DNA from: an uncultured Victivallaceae bacterium
GTDB taxonomy: Bacteria > Verrucomicrobiota > Lentisphaeria > Victivallales > Victivallaceae
Direction of reading: 5' to 3'
Length of the DNA stretch: 9,361 nt
NCBI GenBank assembly: GCA_934663655.1
Contig: CAKUKT010000085.1
Span: 1-9,361 of the forward strand
In this document: positions 5,996 through 9,361 of the stretch, piece after piece
Position numbering within the stretch: the stretch's first letter is position 1
How the letters are laid out: each line of letters opens with the position of its first letter
The notes under the pieces: generated by a model
Told to the model about the DNA's origin: nothing
Seen by the model: the letters and a program-made list of their open reading frames with translations, nothing else
The model's database searches: none
Position numbers and translations under genes: made by a program

Positions 5996-6799
5996 CTACT
6001 TTTTCCAGTGCGGACAATCCGCGTAATAAGGCAGGATCAAATCATGAATCAGACCATTCGAGGCGAGCGTGCCCCGTTCCGGCCAGAATTGCGAACCATC
6101 CAGGGCGGTGATCCGCGCCCCCGCCTCCAGTGCAATCAGCGCCCCCGCGGCGACATCGTAGGGCTGGAGCAGAAAATCGAAAAAAGCATCGTAGCGACCC
6201 GCCGCCACATAACAGAGATCCAGCGCCGCACTGCCGCTGCGCCGGATGCCGCGAGTCAGTCGCGCCAGCGGCGGCAGATAGTCGTAGTTGTCGGGACGAA
6301 TCCGGGCCCGCGCACACGAGAATCCGGTTCCGAGCAGCGACTCTTCCAGCGTCGACCGCGTCGAAACCCGGATGGTTTCGCCGTTGAGTTTCGCTCCTGC
6401 TCCCGCAACTGCGCTGAAACATTCGCCGAGCCGCGGCGAATAGACCACCCCCACAACCCGCTCGCCGCGAAACGTCGCCCCGATCGACACCGACCAGGTC
6501 GGCAGATCGTGAACAAAGGATACCGTGCCGTCAATCGGGTCGATTACAAATTCCAGTTCGCCGCCGGCGAAACGCCCCGCCTCCTCGCCGAAAATCGCAC
6601 AACCGGGATATTTCCGGCGCAGTTCCGAGGTGATCAACTCCTCGGTGGCGCGATCGATGTCGGTCACCAGGTCGAAGGAGTTGCCGTGCTTGGCATGAAC
6701 ACCCGTTCCGCCGAGCGTCCGCCGCGCCGCCATCGCGCGGTCGCCGGCACGCCGGGCCACCTCGACAATGAAACCGCCGAGTTCTTCAGGATTATCCAT
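5996..6799 (-). CDS. Inositol monophosphatase family phosphatase
   Basis: The 267-residue protein matches the Mg-dependent, lithium-sensitive phosphatase fold of inositol monophosphatase (SuhB-like). Motif 1 is GEE at 71-73 and DPIDGT at 87-92 (Asp87, Asp90 and Thr92 as metal and catalytic residues). Motif 2 is YDVAAG at 214-219, with Asp215 kept but the usual Trp replaced by Tyr. GSAALDLCYVAAGRYDAFF (189-207) is the conserved stretch before motif 2. Family members act on inositol-1-phosphate, fructose-1,6-bisphosphate, histidinol-phosphate or PAP. Residues here do not settle which, so I leave the symbol blank. The start at ATG 6799 has GGAG 12 bp upstream, and the gene begins 18 bp after the DUF1015 stop. 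Confidence 0.9.
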   Translation of the reverse strand: MDNPEELGGFIVEVARRAGDRAMAARRTLGGTGVHAKHGNSFDLVTDIDRATEELITSELRRKYPGCAIFGEEAGRFAGGELEFVIDPIDGTVSFVHDLPTWSVSIGATFRGERVVGVVYSPRLGECFSAVAGAGAKLNGETIRVSTRSTLEESLLGTGFSCARARIRPDNYDYLPPLARLTRGIRRSGSAALDLCYVAAGRYDAFFDFLLQPYDVAAGALIALEAGARITALDGSQFWPERGTLASNGLIHDLILPYYADCPHWKK

Positions 6800-6817
6800 G
6801 ATATTGCGCTTCTCCGC

Positions 6818-8050
6818 TCAGAAGTCGTGACACACCAGACCGTCGCGAAGTTTCGGTTCAAACCAGGTGGATTTCGGCGGCATGATCTCCCCGGCGTCGG
6901 CAATCCGCATCAACTGGTCAACCGTGACCGCGTGCAACGAAAACGCAATCGCATACTCGCCGGAATTGACCAGACGTTCGAGTTCTCCGGTACCGCGGAT
7001 TCCCCCGATGAAGTCGATCTTCCTGCTGGTTCGGGGGTCATCCACCCCGAGCAGCGGCCCGAGCACCCGGTTCTGAAGCCAGCTCACGTCCAGCCCGCCG
7101 ATCACGCCCAGGGCGGCCGGATCGAACTTTGGTCTGGCCAGCTGCCAGACCCCGTCGATGTAGAATTTGAACTCGCCGGGAACCGCCACCGTGCCGTCCG
7201 CGGCCCCGCTCACGGTGAAATCCGCTTCAAGACGGCGGATGAACTCCTCCCGGCTCAGGCCGTTGAGATCGCGCACCACCCGGTTGTAAGGCAGGATCGC
7301 CAGCTGGTCGGCAGGAAACGCCACCGCGAGAAAATAGTTGTAATCCTCCTTGCCGGTGTGTGCAAGATTGCCGGGCGCGCATTCGGCGGCGGTTCGAGCC
7401 GCCGCGGCGCTGCGATGGTGGCCGTCGGCAATGTAGAAGACCGGTACGCATTCGGCGAAGAGCCGCGACAATTTAGCGCTCTTATCCTCATCAATCCGCC
7501 AGAGTTCATGACGCACCCCGTCCGGCGCCGTGAAATCAAAGAGCGCCGCCCCGGCAACAACCCCGGCGATCAATTCATCGATCGCCCCGCAACCGCGGTA
7601 GGTGAAAAAGGCCGGACCGGTGTGCGAACGCAGCGACATCACCTGACGGGTGCGGTCGTCCTCCTTGTCGGCACGGGTCTTCTCGTGCTTCTTGATCACC
7701 CCGGAACGATAATCCGCCGCCGCCGCCGCACCGATCACCCCGGTCTGAGCACGACCGTTCATCGTCAGCCGGTAAATATAGAGGTGCTTACCCGCGTCGG
7801 TCAGAAGCGGCGCCGTTTTGCGAATGCGTTCAAACGCGGCCCTGCCCTGCTCGTAAACCGCCGCCGAATGGGGATCAATGCCTGGCTCCATATCGATCTC
7901 CGGACGGGAAACGTGCAGAAACGACAGCGGATTTCCCGCCGCCAGCGCCGCGGCTTCCGCCGTGTTTACCACATCGTAGGGAACCGCCGCCACCTCGGCG
8001 ACATGTTCGGGAACCGGAAGCACTCCATGAAACGGAAGAAATTCAGCCAT
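6818..8050 (-). CDS. DUF1015 family protein (ParB-like fold, possible small-molecule kinase)
   Basis: The 410-residue protein has the conserved blocks of the DUF1015 family: PYDVVN near the N-terminus (24-29), KKHEKTRADKEDDR (120-133), ADGHHR at 208-213 and MPPKSTWFEPKLRDGL (390-405). The DGHHR block resembles the nucleotide-binding motif of ParB-fold free serine kinases such as SerK and SbnI, and members of this family are often found beside serine-biosynthesis genes. A kinase role on free L-serine or a similar molecule is thus plausible but inferred; no ser gene lies in this window. It is soluble and likely cytoplasmic. The ATG at 8050 is the first gene of the four-gene operon, with a weak GAGAGA ribosome binding site 10 bp upstream and a clear promoter about 90 bp further up. 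Confidence 0.9.
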   Translation of the reverse strand: MAEFLPFHGVLPVPEHVAEVAAVPYDVVNTAEAAALAAGNPLSFLHVSRPEIDMEPGIDPHSAAVYEQGRAAFERIRKTAPLLTDAGKHLYIYRLTMNGRAQTGVIGAAAAADYRSGVIKKHEKTRADKEDDRTRQVMSLRSHTGPAFFTYRGCGAIDELIAGVVAGAALFDFTAPDGVRHELWRIDEDKSAKLSRLFAECVPVFYIADGHHRSAAAARTAAECAPGNLAHTGKEDYNYFLAVAFPADQLAILPYNRVVRDLNGLSREEFIRRLEADFTVSGAADGTVAVPGEFKFYIDGVWQLARPKFDPAALGVIGGLDVSWLQNRVLGPLLGVDDPRTSRKIDFIGGIRGTGELERLVNSGEYAIAFSLHAVTVDQLMRIADAGEIMPPKSTWFEPKLRDGLVCHDF

Positions 8051-8141
8051 GATGATAATCTCTCTTCAAAAAATCCCGGTCCGCTCTCCGGAACGCACCC
8101 CGCCCCGGGAACGAACAACCGGTCGCGTTGTCCAATTGATA

Positions 8142-8170
8142 AATATAGCACCGTTTTCAAGTTGTCACAA
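8142..8170 (-). promoter_or_regulatory. Promoter of the DUF1015 operon (extended -10)
   Basis: On the minus strand TTGTGA (8165-8170) and TATATT (8142-8147) are 17 bp apart, and TGC immediately before the -10 makes an extended -10. The block GGTGCTATATT (8142-8152 on minus) is identical to the one in the M42 promoter. The predicted transcript has a leader of roughly 85 nt. Confidence 0.6.
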
Positions 8171-8172
8171 CT
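8160..8172. promoter_or_regulatory. Palindrome over the -35 of the DUF1015 promoter
   Basis: AGTTGTCACAACT is a perfect 6-bp inverted repeat around one central base. It covers the entire -35 hexamer (8165-8170), a classical repressor-site position. The related arms ACAAC (8115-8119) and GTTGT (8127-8131) recur in the leader about 30 bp downstream, spaced 7 bp apart. No regulator gene is present in the window. Confidence 0.35.
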
Positions 8173-8236
8173 CCCGCCGACGCGAAAAACCTCGGTCAAC
8201 CGGCGGCGATCCGCCGAACCATGCCGGAACCACCGC

Positions 8237-8265
8237 TTGAAAAAAGGTGCCGCCAATGTTAGATT
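8237..8265 (+). promoter_or_regulatory. Candidate truA promoter
   Basis: TTGAAA (8237-8242, 5 of 6) and TAGATT (8260-8265, 4 of 6) are 17 bp apart. A transcript would start near 8272, just past the first ATG at 8266, which would point to a truA start at 8287 or 8293 instead. The site is judged by eye. Confidence 0.35.
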
Positions 8266-9114
8266 ATGAAATTGACAAACCGGTTGATGAATATGTCGAT
8301 TGAAACCACATCCTATACCCCCGTCGCCCGCTATCTGCTGGAAATCGCCTACGACGGCACCGAATACAGCGGCTGGCAGATCCAGCCGCACTGCGTGGCG
8401 GTGCAGCAGGTAATGCAGGAGCGTCTGACCAAACTGTACGACCGCCAGCCGATCCACCTCATCGGTTGCAGCCGTACCGACGCCGGCGTGCACGCCCAGG
8501 GTTTCGCGGCGAGCTTTCTCGTGCCGGAACGACCGGTCATTCCCCCCGAACGGCTGTATAAAGCGCTCAACCGTCAGCTGCCGCCGGCGATCCGCATCCG
8601 TTCGCTGCGCGAAGTGCCGCTGGAGTTCCACTCCCGCTACGACGCGCTCGGCAAAGCCTACTCATACGTGCTCAACCTCGGCGAATCTTCGCCTTTCACC
8701 GAACGCTATGCCTGGAAACCTATCCACCGCCTCGATCCCGCATTGATCCGCGAGGCCGCCGCGGTGCTCACCGGCACCCATGATTATTCCAGTTTCGTGG
8801 TTGAGCGATCTCAGATCGACGACGCGGTCCGGACCATCTACCGGATCGACGTGGAGGAGTTCGGGCGCTTCTGCTGCGTAACGTTCGTCGGCAACGGCTT
8901 TCTCTACAAAATGATCCGCTGCCTGATGGGAACACTCGAAGCCGCCGGTTCGGGAAAACTCTCCCCCGATGCCGTCCGCGAAATCCTTGAAGCACGCGAC
9001 CGGGTGAAAGCCCCGGAAACCGCGCCGCCCAACGGACTTTTCCTCATGAAGGTATTCTACGATCAGCCCTCTCTCGACAGTTACCGGCTTCCCGGCCTGC
9101 CTTTCCTCGTCTGA
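8266..9114 (+). CDS. truA: tRNA pseudouridine(38-40) synthase TruA
   Basis: TruA converts uridines 38, 39 and 40 in the anticodon arm of tRNAs to pseudouridine. The protein is up to 282 residues. RYLLEIAYDGTEYSGWQIQP (22-41) is the family start, and GCSRTDAGVHAQGF (67-80) holds the catalytic Asp72 in the RTDAGVHA motif. FHSRYDALGKAYSYVLN and the C-terminal GNGFLYKMIRCLMGTL are also standard, so the enzyme looks intact. The N-terminus is unsure: ATG 8266, 8287 and 8293 are all in frame, none has a strong ribosome binding site, and the conserved domain begins after all three. A promoter-like pair just before 8266 favours one of the later starts. It diverges from the DUF1015 operon and converges with a DUF4432 gene. 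Confidence 0.95.
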   Translation: MKLTNRLMNMSIETTSYTPVARYLLEIAYDGTEYSGWQIQPHCVAVQQVMQERLTKLYDRQPIHLIGCSRTDAGVHAQGFAASFLVPERPVIPPERLYKALNRQLPPAIRIRSLREVPLEFHSRYDALGKAYSYVLNLGESSPFTERYAWKPIHRLDPALIREAAAVLTGTHDYSSFVVERSQIDDAVRTIYRIDVEEFGRFCCVTFVGNGFLYKMIRCLMGTLEAAGSGKLSPDAVREILEARDRVKAPETAPPNGLFLMKVFYDQPSLDSYRLPGLPFLV

Positions 9115-9128
9115 ACCTCCGCAAACAT

Positions 9129-9156
9129 AAAAAAGAGGAGCGGGAAATCCCGCTCC
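9129..9156 (-). terminator. Intrinsic terminator of the DUF4432 gene
   Basis: GGAGCGGGA (9137-9145) and TCCCGCTCC (9148-9156) form a 9-bp stem with a minimal loop. Reading leftward, the stem is followed by TC and then six T residues (9129-9134). This is the orientation to end the gene entering from the right edge. On the plus strand it lacks a T-tract, so truA may rely on the hairpin alone or read through. Confidence 0.75.
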
Positions 9157-9176
9157 CTCCGTTGCCGGCTCACTTA

Positions 9177-9198
9177 AGATTTCACTTCAGATTTCACT
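9177..9198. repeat. 12-bp-period direct repeat at the end of the DUF4432 gene
   Basis: AGATTTCACT occurs at 9177-9186 and 9189-9198. On the minus strand this reads as two copies of AGTGAAATCT plus TGA or TTA, so the codons Ser-Glu-Ile are repeated just past the TGA stop. Confidence 0.7.
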
Positions 9199-9361
9199 CA
9201 GGGAAATTCTGAACAGCGTCGAAACCCGTTCCCCCGGAGCAAGGGTACGGAGCATTCCGCGTTTAATCATCGCCGCTTGCCCCTCGGGGAAGCAGTTCGC
9301 CGGTTCCAGACCGAGCACATATTCGCCCTGCCCCATCTGCTTCCACTGCACCAGCCACGGC
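9187..9361 (-). CDS. DUF4432 family (aldose-1-epimerase-like) protein, C-terminal end
   Basis: Only the last 57 residues are in the window; the 5' part lies past the right edge. The fragment contains VQWKQMGQGEYVLGLEPANC and, later, RGMLRTLAPGERVSTLFRISL. The GLEPANC(x)PEG block followed by an LAPGE turn and a final beta-strand is typical of the C-terminus of DUF4432 proteins, a branch of the galactose-mutarotase-like beta-sandwich fold. These are thought to bind sugars, but their reactions are mostly not established. It converges on truA and has its own terminator 31 bp past the stop. Confidence 0.7.
   Translation of the reverse strand, partial: PWLVQWKQMGQGEYVLGLEPANCFPEGQAAMIKRGMLRTLAPGERVSTLFRISLSEI

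Noticed and set aside
6008..8269. A 753-codon open frame on the plus strand, antisense to the phosphatase and DUF1015 genes
   Set aside because: It is rich in Arg, Pro, Gln and His with no recognisable domain, and spans two well-supported genes and their junction in opposite sense. Long stop-free antisense frames are expected in GC-rich genes.
8272..8277. A perfect TTGACA inside the start of truA
   Set aside because: There is no acceptable -10 hexamer 16-18 bp downstream and the site lies in the coding region.

Overview
This is a GC-rich bacterial chromosomal window, with most third codon positions G or C. It reads as ordinary housekeeping and metabolic sequence. I see no phage, transposase, CRISPR, rRNA or tRNA. 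The promoters look like sigma-70 sites and several starts have good Shine-Dalgarno sequences, so it is a bacterium. The mix of divergent small operons, DUF1015, DUF4432 and M42 genes and this codon style would suit a Verrucomicrobiota/Lentisphaerota-type organism, but nothing here proves the taxon.

Left block (1-2612, all on minus): nagA (GlcNAc-6-P deacetylase), then a short hotdog thioesterase, then an MFS transporter that runs off the left edge. A 221-bp divergent region (2613-2833) holds back-to-back promoters for nagA and for a rightward pair. That pair is an M42 aminopeptidase and a 75-residue tail-anchored membrane protein whose start overlaps the peptidase stop (ATGA).

Middle block (4305-8050, minus): a compact four-gene operon in the order DUF1015 protein, inositol-monophosphatase-family phosphatase, nitroreductase, and an unrecognised two-membrane-span protein. 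Gaps are 13-18 bp, and at two junctions the next ribosome binding site overlaps the previous stop codon. The operon ends in a roughly 92-bp tandem duplication. Each copy carries a minus-strand intrinsic terminator, and the inner copy reaches into the 3' end of the small membrane-protein gene.

Right block: a 215-bp divergent region with a well-formed DUF1015 promoter and a 13-bp palindrome across its -35 box, then truA (tRNA pseudouridine synthase) rightward. A convergent DUF4432 gene is cut by the right edge and has its own terminator.

The most notable points are the duplicated terminator whose stems stay paired despite base changes, an identical 11-bp extended -10 block in two unrelated promoters, the operator-like inverted repeat between nagA and the peptidase gene, the coupled peptidase/tail-anchored pair, and the uncharacterised protein closing the DUF1015 operon. 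I do not see clear evidence of a novel defence, mobile or biosynthetic system.
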